From Deltaproteobacteria bacterium (GTDB lineage: Bacteria > UBA10199 > DSSB01): a stretch of 27,978 nucleotides of DNA. Shown here piece after piece: positions 16,850-25,251 of this stretch. The first letter of the stretch is position 1. Every line of letters begins with the position of its first letter. Made by a program: the position numbers and the translations under genes. Below the pieces are notes generated by a model, which was not told the origin of the DNA, did not search any database, and saw only the letters and a list, made by a program, of their open reading frames with translations. The stretch is from NCBI GenBank assembly GCA_024233625.1, contig JACKPJ010000014.1, positions 1 to 27,978 on the forward strand, written 5' to 3'.

Positions 16850-18391
16850 ATGGCAGAAATTGAACAAAATTTTAGTTTTTCTCAGCTTTGGCACTTGGGA
16901 TACCCAACGCTTATCCTTGTGATAGCTGCATTTACGGCCCTCATGACGAGCATTATGCGTTTTAAGCGATCGTTTTTGGTGACTTCAATTGTCTCAGCTT
17001 TAGGATTTTTTCTTTCTGCTTTGGGCACTATTTTTCAAATAAAAGCAGAAGTTAAAGGCCTGTTTTTTGGTCTTGAGTTTGGCCTCTATGGACAGGTTCT
17101 CGCTTTGATCATTGCTCTGATTGGCCTTGTCGTCGTGCTGTTTTCTTATCGCTATTGGTTGGATTATGAGCAGGAAGGAAAAAAAGAAATTATTCCCGAG
17201 ACAATGGCGCTCATGCTTTTCAGTGCTGTGGGTATGCAACTCATGCTTTTTGCACAAAATTGGATTATCTTTGTTTTATCCCTAGAAGTCATGAGTATTG
17301 CTCTCTATATTTTAGTAGGTATTCGTCGTTATCAGGTGAACTCAGCTGAGGGAGCATTAAAATATTTTCTCTTGGGATCCGTAGCTGCTGCGATCATGTT
17401 GATGGGAATTTCCTTTCTGTATGGTGCTACAGGAAGTTTGGACATGATGAGTTTTTTAAAGGCTTTTTCCCTATTAAAACTTCCTACTTATTCGGCGGGT
17501 ATTCTGGTCAAAGCGGGCCTTTTATTAGTATTGATTGGTTTTATTTTTAAAATTGCTGCGGTGCCTTTTCATTTTTGGGCTCCAGATGTTTATGAAGCAG
17601 CTCCTATGCCGGTGACTGGTTTTATGGCAACAGGTGTTAAAGTAGCTGCATTTGGTGCTTTTTTTCGTATCTTGATGGGTATTCCTTATATATCCTTTGA
17701 TGCAGAACATAATCGGCTTTTGCTTAATTTTTTGGGATTGATTTTTATTCTAACCGTTGTTGTTGCAAATATGACTGCACTCAGACAAAAATCAATCAAG
17801 CGTGTATTGGCATATTCTTCAATTGCACATGCTGGTTACCTTTTATTGGGAGTAATGAGTTATATTAAGCATCAAGGACAGGGTTCTTCTCATGAGTTAG
17901 AGCAAATAAAAACAATGTTTGGTTCATTACAATCAATACTCTTGTATTTAGCTGTTTATAGTTTATTAACTTTAGGAGCATTTGCAGTTTTGACAAATCT
18001 CTCTAAGAAAAAAGATTTAGAAAATATTGAAGAGTTAAAAGGTCTTGCAGGCAGACAGCCCTTATTGGCTGCAGCACTTTCAGTGTTTTTGTTTGCCTTG
18101 GCGGGGATTCCTCCCCTTGGCGGTTTTTTTGCAAAATACTACTTGTTTAGCCAAGCGATAGCAACAGAGCTTTATTTATATGCAGTGATAGGAATTCTAT
18201 TCAGTGCGGTTTCTCTTTATTATTATTTGGCTCCAGTCGTTGCGATGTATTTTATGAAGACAGAAGCCTCTCAAGAGCAAGTTCAATCTGAGATAAGTAC
18301 ACCCTTTTATTCAAAACTTCTCATCGTTGGCATGATGGTTTTGGTCTTTTATGTCGGATTATTTCCCCAAAGTGTATTGGATCTTTTTTAG
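16850..18391 (+). CDS. nuoN: NADH-quinone oxidoreductase subunit N, second copy (NuoN2)
   Basis: Antiporter-like membrane subunit, 513 residues from ATG 16850, with no strong ribosome site. Signatures are VLSLEVMSIALYILVGIRR, FIFKIAAVPFHFWAPDVYE, KRVLAYSSIAHAGYLLLG and GIPPLGGFFAKYYLF. Compared with NuoN1 it has a polar insertion of about 20 residues (KHQGQGSSHELEQIK region, about residues 344-365). A 107-bp spacer separates it from nuoM2. That spacer has a small interrupted stem (CATCACG-TGAG-CGCGATG) just before the start codon, which might affect translation. Its stop codon lies inside a large palindrome that probably terminates the cluster. Confidence 0.95.
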   Translation: MAEIEQNFSFSQLWHLGYPTLILVIAAFTALMTSIMRFKRSFLVTSIVSALGFFLSALGTIFQIKAEVKGLFFGLEFGLYGQVLALIIALIGLVVVLFSYRYWLDYEQEGKKEIIPETMALMLFSAVGMQLMLFAQNWIIFVLSLEVMSIALYILVGIRRYQVNSAEGALKYFLLGSVAAAIMLMGISFLYGATGSLDMMSFLKAFSLLKLPTYSAGILVKAGLLLVLIGFIFKIAAVPFHFWAPDVYEAAPMPVTGFMATGVKVAAFGAFFRILMGIPYISFDAEHNRLLLNFLGLIFILTVVVANMTALRQKSIKRVLAYSSIAHAGYLLLGVMSYIKHQGQGSSHELEQIKTMFGSLQSILLYLAVYSLLTLGAFAVLTNLSKKKDLENIEELKGLAGRQPLLAAALSVFLFALAGIPPLGGFFAKYYLFSQAIATELYLYAVIGILFSAVSLYYYLAPVVAMYFMKTEASQEQVQSEISTPFYSKLLIVGMMVLVFYVGLFPQSVLDLF

Positions 18392-18420
18392 AAAATATTT
18401 TCTAAAAACTTCTTTTTTTC
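18385..18420 (+). terminator. Probable terminator of the nuo cluster (24-bp palindrome plus T tract)
   Basis: Positions 18385-18408 form a perfect palindrome centred between 18396 and 18397, with half-site TTTTTAGAAAAT. It includes the nuoN2 stop codon. As RNA it would fold into a stem of about ten pairs with an ATAT loop, followed by CTTCTTTTTTTC. The stem is AT-rich, so it may be only partly efficient. Confidence 0.6.
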
Positions 18421-18436
18421 TCCAAAAACTTAATTG

Positions 18437-18462
18437 CTTTCTTTTTTTGCCTAAAAAGAAAG
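18437..18462. repeat. Inverted repeat CTTTCTTTTT / AAAAAGAAAG (hairpin copy 1)
   Basis: A perfect 10-bp stem, CTTTCTTTTT paired with AAAAAGAAAG, closes a TTGCCT loop. It lies between the nuo terminator and the Pho box. A near-identical hairpin (9-bp stem, GGCTTT loop) is found at 27661-27684, which suggests a dispersed repeat of this genome. Confidence 0.7.
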
Positions 18463-18481
18463 AAAAATAAATTTTACTGGA

Positions 18482-18503
18482 CTGTCACAAAAATGTCACA
18501 AAA
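18482..18503 (+). promoter_or_regulatory. Pho box upstream of pstS (PhoB binding site)
   Basis: Two direct repeats, CTGTCAC at 18482-18488 and ATGTCAC at 18493-18499, are each followed by AAAA, with an 11-bp period. This matches the enterobacterial PhoB-site pattern (CTGTCAT/C, A/T-rich 4 bases, repeat). It lies 91 bp before the pstS start. Such boxes replace the -35 element in PhoB-activated promoters. The stretch TTAAAT at 18520-18525 is the best-placed -10 candidate, though a weak one. The site predicts induction of the operon by phosphate starvation through a PhoR-PhoB pair encoded elsewhere. Confidence 0.85.
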
Positions 18504-18593
18504 ATATGTTCAGATCCAATTAAATTCAAGTTAAGTGATCATGAGATAGAGCATTGAGTTAAAGTGATAACTATATATGAGGATAAATAACTT

Positions 18594-19574
18594 ATGAAAC
18601 TAAACAAATACATTCGCAAGAGCATTCTTAGCAGCATTGCAGCAGCTAGTTTGCTTGCTTGTAGTATTTCAGCACAAGCTAGCACAGCTGTGGATGCTAA
18701 TTTAAAAAATTATCAAACGGTTAGTGGAGTTTCTGGAAACCTAAACAGTATTGGTTCAGACACTCTCAATAACCTCATGACCTTTTGGGCAGAGGGCTTT
18801 AAAGCAAAATACCCTAATGTCAATATTCAGATCGAAGGAAAAGGCTCTTCGACAGCTCCACCGGCTCTCATTGAGGGAACCTCTCAGCTTGGCCCAATGA
18901 GTCGTGCGATGAAAGCTTCCGAAATTGATGCGTTTGAAAAGAAATATGGTTATAAGCCTACGCAGATTCCTGTTGCGATTGATGCCTTGGCTGTCTATAC
19001 CCATAAAGACAACCCTATAAAGGGACTTACTTTACAGCAAATTGACGGTATCTTTTCGAGCACTCGTAAATTAGGCGGAGAAGAAATCAAAACCTGGGGC
19101 CAATTGGGTCTAACAGGTCCTTGGGCCAGTAAACCTATTTCACTTTATGGAAGAAATAGTGCTTCCGGAACTTATGCTTACTTTAAAGAAGTTGCGATGA
19201 GTAAAGGTGACTACAAATCGACAGTCAAAGAACAGCCGGGTTCTTCCTCTGTTGTTCAAGGTGTTGCTAGCGATTTAGGTGCAATTGGTTACTCAGGAAT
19301 TGGCTATAAAACATCTGGTGTTAACGCAGTTGCAGTTGGAAAAGCAAGTGCTGATCTTGCAGAGCCCAATGTCGAAAATGCAATTAGTAACAAATATCCT
19401 TTGTCAAGGTTCCTGTATATCTATGTGAATAAGAAGCCTGGACAACCTGTAGATAAATTAACGAAAGAATTTGTTAATTTCGTTCTATCAAAAGAAGGAC
19501 AACAGATTGTGGTGAAAGACGGTTATTTCCCTCTTCCTGCTACTTTAGCAGATAAATCTGCAAAAAATTTGTAA
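18594..19574 (+). CDS. pstS: Phosphate ABC transporter, periplasmic phosphate-binding protein PstS
   Basis: Captures inorganic phosphate in the periplasm and delivers it to PstC-PstA, 326 residues. The N-terminus is a signal peptide (basic KLNKYIRK, then a hydrophobic run). SLLAC at residues 19-23 could be a lipobox, while AQA at 27-29 is a good signal-peptidase I site, so soluble or lipidated forms are both possible. Phosphate-contact motifs typical of PstS are present: GSDTLNNLM, GKGSSTAPPALIEG, LGPMSRAM and YGRNSASGTYAYFKE. GAGGA at 18579-18583 lies ten bases before the ATG. It is preceded by a Pho box and followed by a strong terminator, so it should be the most strongly expressed gene of the operon. 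Confidence 0.95.
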   Translation: MKLNKYIRKSILSSIAAASLLACSISAQASTAVDANLKNYQTVSGVSGNLNSIGSDTLNNLMTFWAEGFKAKYPNVNIQIEGKGSSTAPPALIEGTSQLGPMSRAMKASEIDAFEKKYGYKPTQIPVAIDALAVYTHKDNPIKGLTLQQIDGIFSSTRKLGGEEIKTWGQLGLTGPWASKPISLYGRNSASGTYAYFKEVAMSKGDYKSTVKEQPGSSSVVQGVASDLGAIGYSGIGYKTSGVNAVAVGKASADLAEPNVENAISNKYPLSRFLYIYVNKKPGQPVDKLTKEFVNFVLSKEGQQIVVKDGYFPLPATLADKSAKNL

Positions 19575-19618
19575 TCCTCAGGAAATGCTGGCTTGCAAAA
19601 AAATGAAACTGTATTTTG

Positions 19619-19653
19619 GCAGGAATTCTTATCATAGAATTCCTGCTTTTTTA
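19619..19653 (+). terminator. Rho-independent terminator between pstS and pstC
   Basis: A perfect 11-bp stem, GCAGGAATTCT paired with AGAATTCCTGC, closes a TATCAT loop and is followed by TTTTTTA. It lies 45 bp after the pstS stop. Partial read-through would supply pstCAB-phoU while keeping PstS in excess. Confidence 0.9.
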
Positions 19654-19664
19654 TTACTTAGATT

Positions 19665-19690
19665 TTGCGATTATGGTTTTTGATTATAAT
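19665..19690 (+). promoter_or_regulatory. Possible internal promoter for pstC
   Basis: A consensus TATAAT lies at 19685-19690, just after the pstS terminator and 49 bp before pstC. The upstream TTGCGA (19665-19670) would be a -35 with only 14 bp of spacing, which is too short; GATTTT at 19661-19666 gives 18 bp but matches poorly. The call rests on the -10 and its position only. Confidence 0.3.
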
Positions 19691-19738
19691 TTCCTATTTT
19701 GCTTGATCTATTCATATTGATTATGACATTTCCTCATC

Positions 19739-22114
19739 ATGGGAAAAAAAATGCCAAATCAAGATTCCTCTCGTTTTGAAACTTCAAAACGAATTCTCTG
19801 GATTGACCGCATGATGAATTTCTTCATTAGTAGTGGAGGAGTTTCTATTATTCTAGCGGTGTTAGGTATTTTTGTTTTTATTTTTTCTCAAATCTTTCCT
19901 CTTTTTACTCAAGCTGAAATTAAAAAAGGACCTACCTTACAAGTTCGACCAGGAAACTACCAATTGATGGGTATGGATGAATGGGGTGAGCTGCCTTTTT
20001 TGGTCAATGATCAAGGAGAACTCACTTTTGTTGATGTTCAGGAACGTTCCATTCACACACAGAAATTGAATGATGGAGAACAAAACAATGTCCAAGCGGT
20101 AGATTATCATGTGCAGACGCAAACACTGGTTTTGGCTTTAGCAGGTGAGGCTTTTCGCTTGGTTGATATTAAGTATGAGCCAAAATTTTCGGGAAAAAAA
20201 CGCAAAATAAGTTCTTCAGTTTTTCTTTCAGAAAAAAAGCCTTTGTTTTTAAAAGAGTTTGCAAGTGAAGAAACTCAAACTTCTCGTCAGCTTTCACAAA
20301 TTAAACTGGGAATGAACGACGATTTTATTCTCCTTGCAACTGTATTAGTTCCTCAAGAAGCAGCAGAAAAAAAGGAAGTCTGGGCAACCTTGTTAGCGAA
20401 AGAAGAAAATCTCCTGGGTGAAAGCAATATCGAATGGAAGGGTGCCTGGAATTTAACGGATCAAATTTCGGGAAATGTTCAAAATATTCGAGTGAATGAA
20501 AGCGGTGATATTTTATTAGTAACGACGGAAGAGGGCTTCATTCATTATTTTAAGAGAGAAGAGGATACTTTAAAATTAAGACAAAGCTTTCAACCTTTTG
20601 CGGAATTAAGCTCTCCCGAAATTCAATCTATTGATTTTATTTTGGGGGGTGTTTCGATTTATTTGGTGAATGAAAGCGGAGAAAATGTCCTTTATAGTCT
20701 TTACCTTCACGAAGATCCCAAAACAGGTATAGAAGAACGTTTGTTTGGTCAGACAAAAACTTTTCCTTTACTTAAAAGCCCCCCAAGTTTTTTTGACCAT
20801 AGTTTACGTAATAAAGCCTTCTTGATTGGTAACCAAGATTATTCCTCTCTCCGATATGCTACAACTGAGAAAGTTCGTTGGGAGAGCTCGTTACCCTTTC
20901 AACCCATTTTAGGCAGTCTATCTCGGAAGTATCACAAAATGGCTTTTTTGGATAAAGAACAAAGACTTTATCTTTATGATTTGAAAGACCCTCACCCTGA
21001 GGGAGGCTGGAAAGCCTTTTTTGGAAAAATTTGGTATGAGGGAGCATCTAAGCCAGACTATACTTGGCAATCCACAGGAGGCAGTGACAGTTTCGAATCC
21101 AAACTTTCTTTGGTGCCACTTATTTTTGGAACTCTTAAAGGGACTTTTTATGCGCTGATTTTTTCAGTTCCCGTGGCTCTTTTAGCGGCGCTATATACTT
21201 CACAGTTTTTGCAGCCTCAGTTGAAAAAAATCGTCAAACCCACCATGGAAATCATGGCCTCACTTCCTTCAGTTATTTTAGGTTTTTTAGCAGCACTTTG
21301 GCTAGCACCTTTAATTGAAGAAAAGATTCCCTCTTTGATATTAATTTTCTTTGCTATTCCGTTGTGTGCTTGGCTTGCGGGATATTTTTTAAGCCGAGTT
21401 CCTATTAGATATCGCAAATGGATTCCCAGGGGGCAAGAATGGTTAACTTTAATTCCTCTCTTGCTAGTGGTTATTTGGTTTTGTTGGGAGTTAGGTCCAA
21501 TTTTAGAAAAAAACTTCTTTATTGTCACAGATGCCTATCCTCGAGAAAAACTTTGGGAGATGGGACCTATCTTAAAAAATTATGTTTTTGAAGGTGAAAG
21601 AGTTGCCGATTTTCGACTTTGGTGGCCCCAAGTAACAGGGACGCCCTTTGAGCAGCGCAATTCCCTCGTTGTCGGTTTTATCATGGGCTTTGCAGTGATT
21701 CCGATTATTTTTACGATTGCCGAAGATTCACTCGCTGCGGTGCCGCAAAGTCTGCGTTCGGCTTCGTTAGCTTTGGGAGCTAGTCGTTGGCAAACGGCTT
21801 TTTATGTAATGTTGCCTGCAGCGACTGCGGGAATATTTTCAGCAATCATGATTGGTATTGGCCGTGCAGTCGGAGAAACCATGATTGTTTTAATGGCAAC
21901 AGGAAATACCCCCATTATGGAGTGGAATATTTTTTCAGGGATGAGGACGCTTTCAGCGAATTTAGCTGTCGAGCTTCCCGAAGCCCCTTTGCATAGTACT
22001 CTTTATCGAACGCTTTATTTAGGAGCTTTCGTCCTTTTCATTATGACTTTTTTATTGAACTCAATTGCGGAAATTATGAGACATCGTATTCGAAAAAAAT
22101 TTAAGGCTCTTTAA
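19739..22114 (+). CDS. pstC: Phosphate ABC transporter permease PstC, long form with periplasmic domain
   Basis: Inner-membrane permease of the Pst phosphate importer, 791 residues, whereas the classic form is about 320. One membrane helix at about residues 28-52 is followed by some 400 mostly hydrophilic residues, probably periplasmic and with repeated beta-strand-like segments. The permease proper runs from about residue 460 (PLIFGTLKGTFYALIFSVPVALLAALY). The EAA loop that contacts PstB is at about 660-695 (EDSLAAVPQSLRSASLALGASRW), followed by GIGRAVGETMIVLMATG. Such long PstC proteins are known in gammaproteobacteria such as Vibrio and Shewanella. ATG 19739 is used; ATG 19751 in the same frame is an equally possible start. 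Confidence 0.93.
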   Translation: MGKKMPNQDSSRFETSKRILWIDRMMNFFISSGGVSIILAVLGIFVFIFSQIFPLFTQAEIKKGPTLQVRPGNYQLMGMDEWGELPFLVNDQGELTFVDVQERSIHTQKLNDGEQNNVQAVDYHVQTQTLVLALAGEAFRLVDIKYEPKFSGKKRKISSSVFLSEKKPLFLKEFASEETQTSRQLSQIKLGMNDDFILLATVLVPQEAAEKKEVWATLLAKEENLLGESNIEWKGAWNLTDQISGNVQNIRVNESGDILLVTTEEGFIHYFKREEDTLKLRQSFQPFAELSSPEIQSIDFILGGVSIYLVNESGENVLYSLYLHEDPKTGIEERLFGQTKTFPLLKSPPSFFDHSLRNKAFLIGNQDYSSLRYATTEKVRWESSLPFQPILGSLSRKYHKMAFLDKEQRLYLYDLKDPHPEGGWKAFFGKIWYEGASKPDYTWQSTGGSDSFESKLSLVPLIFGTLKGTFYALIFSVPVALLAALYTSQFLQPQLKKIVKPTMEIMASLPSVILGFLAALWLAPLIEEKIPSLILIFFAIPLCAWLAGYFLSRVPIRYRKWIPRGQEWLTLIPLLLVVIWFCWELGPILEKNFFIVTDAYPREKLWEMGPILKNYVFEGERVADFRLWWPQVTGTPFEQRNSLVVGFIMGFAVIPIIFTIAEDSLAAVPQSLRSASLALGASRWQTAFYVMLPAATAGIFSAIMIGIGRAVGETMIVLMATGNTPIMEWNIFSGMRTLSANLAVELPEAPLHSTLYRTLYLGAFVLFIMTFLLNSIAEIMRHRIRKKFKAL

Positions 22115-22128
22115 GTGAGATTAGAAAA

Positions 22129-23808
22129 ATGAGGTTAAAAAAACAAAAAAATAGTCAAGCTTCTGGGGAACCCATGGTGTGGATGACAGCTATGGGTCTC
22201 AGTATGGGAGTTTTGATGATTTTAGGACTTTTGGCCTTAATTTTTTATAAGGGGCTTGAAGTTTTTTGGCCAAAACATGTTGCAGAGATTCATCTAAAAA
22301 GTGAAGATGGCAATGGGGAACGTCTTTTAGGAGAAATTATTCTTCAGCGAGATCGCAGCTCTCATAAAAGTTCAAATGAAAATGATGAGGGCTCTCCACT
22401 TCGAGAAACCCAAATTTTTATGGGAAACAAAGAAGTGCTGGGCCAAGCCTTTCGTTTTGTTGAACAAGATAAAATTAAGAAAACATCTTATCCTGAAAGT
22501 GTTATTAAACTTGAGCGTCGCGAATATGGGAATGCGATGGGTTTCCCTCAGGCAATTTATCAAGCTGATCAAGAATTGATTCCTTTAAAAAAAACAGAGC
22601 TATTTGAGAAGACACTTCATCAATTAGTGAAGACCTATAATGCGCGTTGGGAAGAAATTCGCCACATCGAAAAAGATCAGATTGGAAAAATTAACTATGA
22701 GATGGAAGAGCTTGAGCTAGAAAAAAAACAACTCGAAGAGCAAAATACAGCAGCTAAAAATGCTCAAGCTAAAAATCGTTTGCAAGAACTCGAATCGTCT
22801 CAGAAAACTCTTCAAGAGAAGTATCAAAAACTTGCGGATCAAGCCAAAAAACTTCGAGAAGCTCAACAGGGAGCTCAGCTAGAAATTCTCTTGGCTAATG
22901 GCCAAAGCCACAAAATTGAGGTCAGCCAAATTCTTGAATACTATTATCCTAATCAACTGAGTACTTGGGGTCGTGTGGGTATGTTCTTTCATAAAATTTG
23001 GCTCTTTCTCAGTCAAGAACCTCGAGAAGCGAATACCGAAGGGGGAGTTTTTCCCGCTTTTTTTGGCACTTTAGTGATGACATTATTAATGACGATCGTG
23101 GTTGTCCCTTTTGGTGTGATGGCAGCTATTTATTTAAAGGAATATGCTAAGCAGGGCCCACTGGTGCGCACGGTACGTATTGCGGTAAATAATCTTGCTG
23201 GAGTTCCTTCCATTGTTTTTGGTGTATTCGGGATGGGTTTTTTTGTCTATATGGTGGGGGGTACTATTGATCAACTCTTCTTTAGTAATAAATTACCGAC
23301 GCCTACTTTTGGCACAGGGGGTCTTTTGTGGGCTTCTCTAACCCTGGCATTGATGACGGTTCCTGTAGTGATCGTTGCAACAGAAGAAGCTTTGGGAGCT
23401 GTTTCTCAAAATATTCGCGAGGGAGCTCTCGGTTGTGGTGCGTCTAAGTGGCAGATGATTCAAAAAATTATTTTGCCGGCTTCGGCTCCGGGAATTTTAA
23501 CCGGCGCAATTTTGGCAATGGCACGGGGTGCTGGAGAGGTTGCTCCGTTGATGCTTGTGGGGGTTGTAAAGTTGGCTCCGACTCTGCCGATTAATTCGAC
23601 TTTTCCTTATATTCATCTCGACCAAAAATTTATGCATTTAGGTTTTCATATTTACGATTTAGGTTTTCAGTCTCCAGACTCCGAAGCAGCTAAACCCATT
23701 GTTTTTGCCACGACTCTATTACTTATTTTATTAGTTTTAGTCCTCAATTTGGGGGCAATTATTTTAAGAGAACGCTTAAGAAAGAAATATGCCAGTGGAA
23801 AATTCTAA
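22129..23808 (+). CDS. pstA: Phosphate ABC transporter permease PstA, long form with coiled coil
   Basis: Second permease subunit of the Pst importer, 559 residues against about 300 for the classic form. A first membrane helix (about residues 19-45) is followed by a periplasmic part whose middle (about 170-250) is rich in Glu, Lys, Leu and Gln with heptad-like spacing (ELELEKKQLEEQ, LQELESSQKTLQEKYQKL), so a coiled coil is likely. The conserved permease starts near residue 300 (GGVFPAFFGTLVMTLLMTI). The EAA loop at about 419-450 (EEALGAVSQNIREGALGCGASKW) precedes ARGAGEVAPLMLVG. It pairs with the long PstC. Its last 20 bases overlap the pstB start. Confidence 0.94.
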   Translation: MRLKKQKNSQASGEPMVWMTAMGLSMGVLMILGLLALIFYKGLEVFWPKHVAEIHLKSEDGNGERLLGEIILQRDRSSHKSSNENDEGSPLRETQIFMGNKEVLGQAFRFVEQDKIKKTSYPESVIKLERREYGNAMGFPQAIYQADQELIPLKKTELFEKTLHQLVKTYNARWEEIRHIEKDQIGKINYEMEELELEKKQLEEQNTAAKNAQAKNRLQELESSQKTLQEKYQKLADQAKKLREAQQGAQLEILLANGQSHKIEVSQILEYYYPNQLSTWGRVGMFFHKIWLFLSQEPREANTEGGVFPAFFGTLVMTLLMTIVVVPFGVMAAIYLKEYAKQGPLVRTVRIAVNNLAGVPSIVFGVFGMGFFVYMVGGTIDQLFFSNKLPTPTFGTGGLLWASLTLALMTVPVVIVATEEALGAVSQNIREGALGCGASKWQMIQKIILPASAPGILTGAILAMARGAGEVAPLMLVGVVKLAPTLPINSTFPYIHLDQKFMHLGFHIYDLGFQSPDSEAAKPIVFATTLLLILLVLVLNLGAIILRERLRKKYASGKF

Positions 23809-24574
23809 TCAAAAATTAAATCCAACGATTATTCAAATCGAAAATTTTTCCTTCTTTTATGGGAAGAATCAGGCACTTTTTGATATCGATCTTTCAATTC
23901 CCGAAAAAGAAGTCACAGCACTTATTGGACCTTCTGGCTGTGGAAAATCGACACTATTAAGAAGTATTAATCGCATGAATGATTTAGTTGATGAGTCTAA
24001 TCATCGTGGTAGGATTCTAATTCAAGATCAAGATATTCATGATACACAATTAGAAGTGATTTCTTTGCGTAAAAGAGTCGGAATGGTCTTTCAAAAATCC
24101 AACCCTTTTCCAAAATCTATTTATGAGAATGTCGTTTTTGGACTTCGTATTGCCGGAAAAACCAATAAGAATGATTTGGATGAAGTGGTGGAACGTAGTC
24201 TTAAAGCATCGGCTTTATGGGACGAAGTCAAGGACCGTCTCAAAGATAGCGCTTTGGGTCTTTCGGGAGGACAGATGCAGAGACTTTGTATTGCTCGTGC
24301 TATTGCTAACCAACCGGAAGTCTTACTAATGGATGAGCCTTGTTCGGCTCTAGACCCTGTTGCAACGGCAAAAATTGAATCCTTGATTCATGAACTCAAA
24401 AAGAATTACACTATCGTGATCGTGACTCATAATATGCAGCAGGCTTCGCGGGTTTCTGATAGAACAGCTTTTTTATATATGGGTAAACTGATTGAATACG
24501 ATGAAACCGAAACATTATTTACTAATCCGAAACAGCAGCAGACTGAGGATTATATTACAGGAAGGTTTGGATAA
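23789..24574 (+). CDS. pstB: Phosphate ABC transporter ATP-binding protein PstB
   Basis: Cytoplasmic ATPase that powers the Pst importer, 261 residues. The Walker A motif is GPSGCGKST (47-55). The Q-loop region is GMVFQKSNPFPKSIYENV, the ABC signature is LSGGQ (158-162) with QMQRLCIARAIA, Walker B is VLLMDEP (178-184), and the switch His lies in IVIVTHNMQQASRVSDR. NPFPKSIYENV and SALDPVAT are specific to phosphate-type ATPases. The start ATG 23789 lies inside the pstA coding region, and the stop shares one base with the phoU start (TAATG). Both suggest coupled translation. Confidence 0.97.
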   Translation: MPVENSNQKLNPTIIQIENFSFFYGKNQALFDIDLSIPEKEVTALIGPSGCGKSTLLRSINRMNDLVDESNHRGRILIQDQDIHDTQLEVISLRKRVGMVFQKSNPFPKSIYENVVFGLRIAGKTNKNDLDEVVERSLKASALWDEVKDRLKDSALGLSGGQMQRLCIARAIANQPEVLLMDEPCSALDPVATAKIESLIHELKKNYTIVIVTHNMQQASRVSDRTAFLYMGKLIEYDETETLFTNPKQQQTEDYITGRFG

Positions 24575-25251
24575 TGCCAGAACATACCGATAAAGTCTTC
24601 GAGAAAGACTTACATGCATTGAAGGAACTGATCTTAAAAATGGGCAGTTTGGTTGAGACCATGATTGCACGATCAATCCAAGCTCTTGAAAAGCGGGATT
24701 TAAACCTAGCGCGAGATATCATTCAGGAAGATAAGAAGGTCGATCAACTTGAGATGAATATTGATGATCTATGTTTACGCATTTTAGCTTTGCATCAACC
24801 TGCCGCGATTGATTTACGTTTTGTTGCGGTCGGTATGAAAATTTCCACAGATCTTGAGAGAATGGGTGATCTTGCTGTGAATATCTGCCGTCAGGTGATC
24901 GATCTCAATCAAGAAGGCTTACAAGGTATGCCAGGTGGAGTTCATTTTGATCTCAGTGAGCTTGCTAAGAAAAGTCAGAATATGGTCCATCAAGCTTTGG
25001 ATGCCTTTGTTGCGAAGGATGCTGTCAAAGCCAAAAATATCTGTGAGTCGGATGACGAAGTCGATAAGCTGGATTATCAAAATTTTGAGAGCCTGATCAA
25101 AGCCACTCAAGCTAATGCCCAAGATGCTAGGCGTAATATGAGAATTATTATCATTTCGCGTCAGCTCGAACGTATTGCTGATCATGCAACAAATGTTGCA
25201 GAAGAGGTATTGTTTTTAGTTAAGGGTCAAGATATTCGGCATGGAGGCTAA
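24574..25251 (+). CDS. phoU: Phosphate-signalling regulator PhoU
   Basis: Cytoplasmic regulator that links the Pst transporter to the PhoR sensor kinase and represses the Pho response when phosphate is plentiful. It has 225 residues and consists of two PhoU helical repeats. The metal-binding signature of each repeat is visible: LERMGDLAVNICRQ (about residue 94) and LERIADHATNVAEEV (about residue 199). AGGAAGG at 24559-24565, inside pstB, lies eight bases before ATG 24574. It is the last gene of the pst operon; a weak AT-rich hairpin with T tract (about 25250-25267) follows. phoB and phoR are not in the window. Confidence 0.96.
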   Translation: MPEHTDKVFEKDLHALKELILKMGSLVETMIARSIQALEKRDLNLARDIIQEDKKVDQLEMNIDDLCLRILALHQPAAIDLRFVAVGMKISTDLERMGDLAVNICRQVIDLNQEGLQGMPGGVHFDLSELAKKSQNMVHQALDAFVAKDAVKAKNICESDDEVDKLDYQNFESLIKATQANAQDARRNMRIIIISRQLERIADHATNVAEEVLFLVKGQDIRHGG

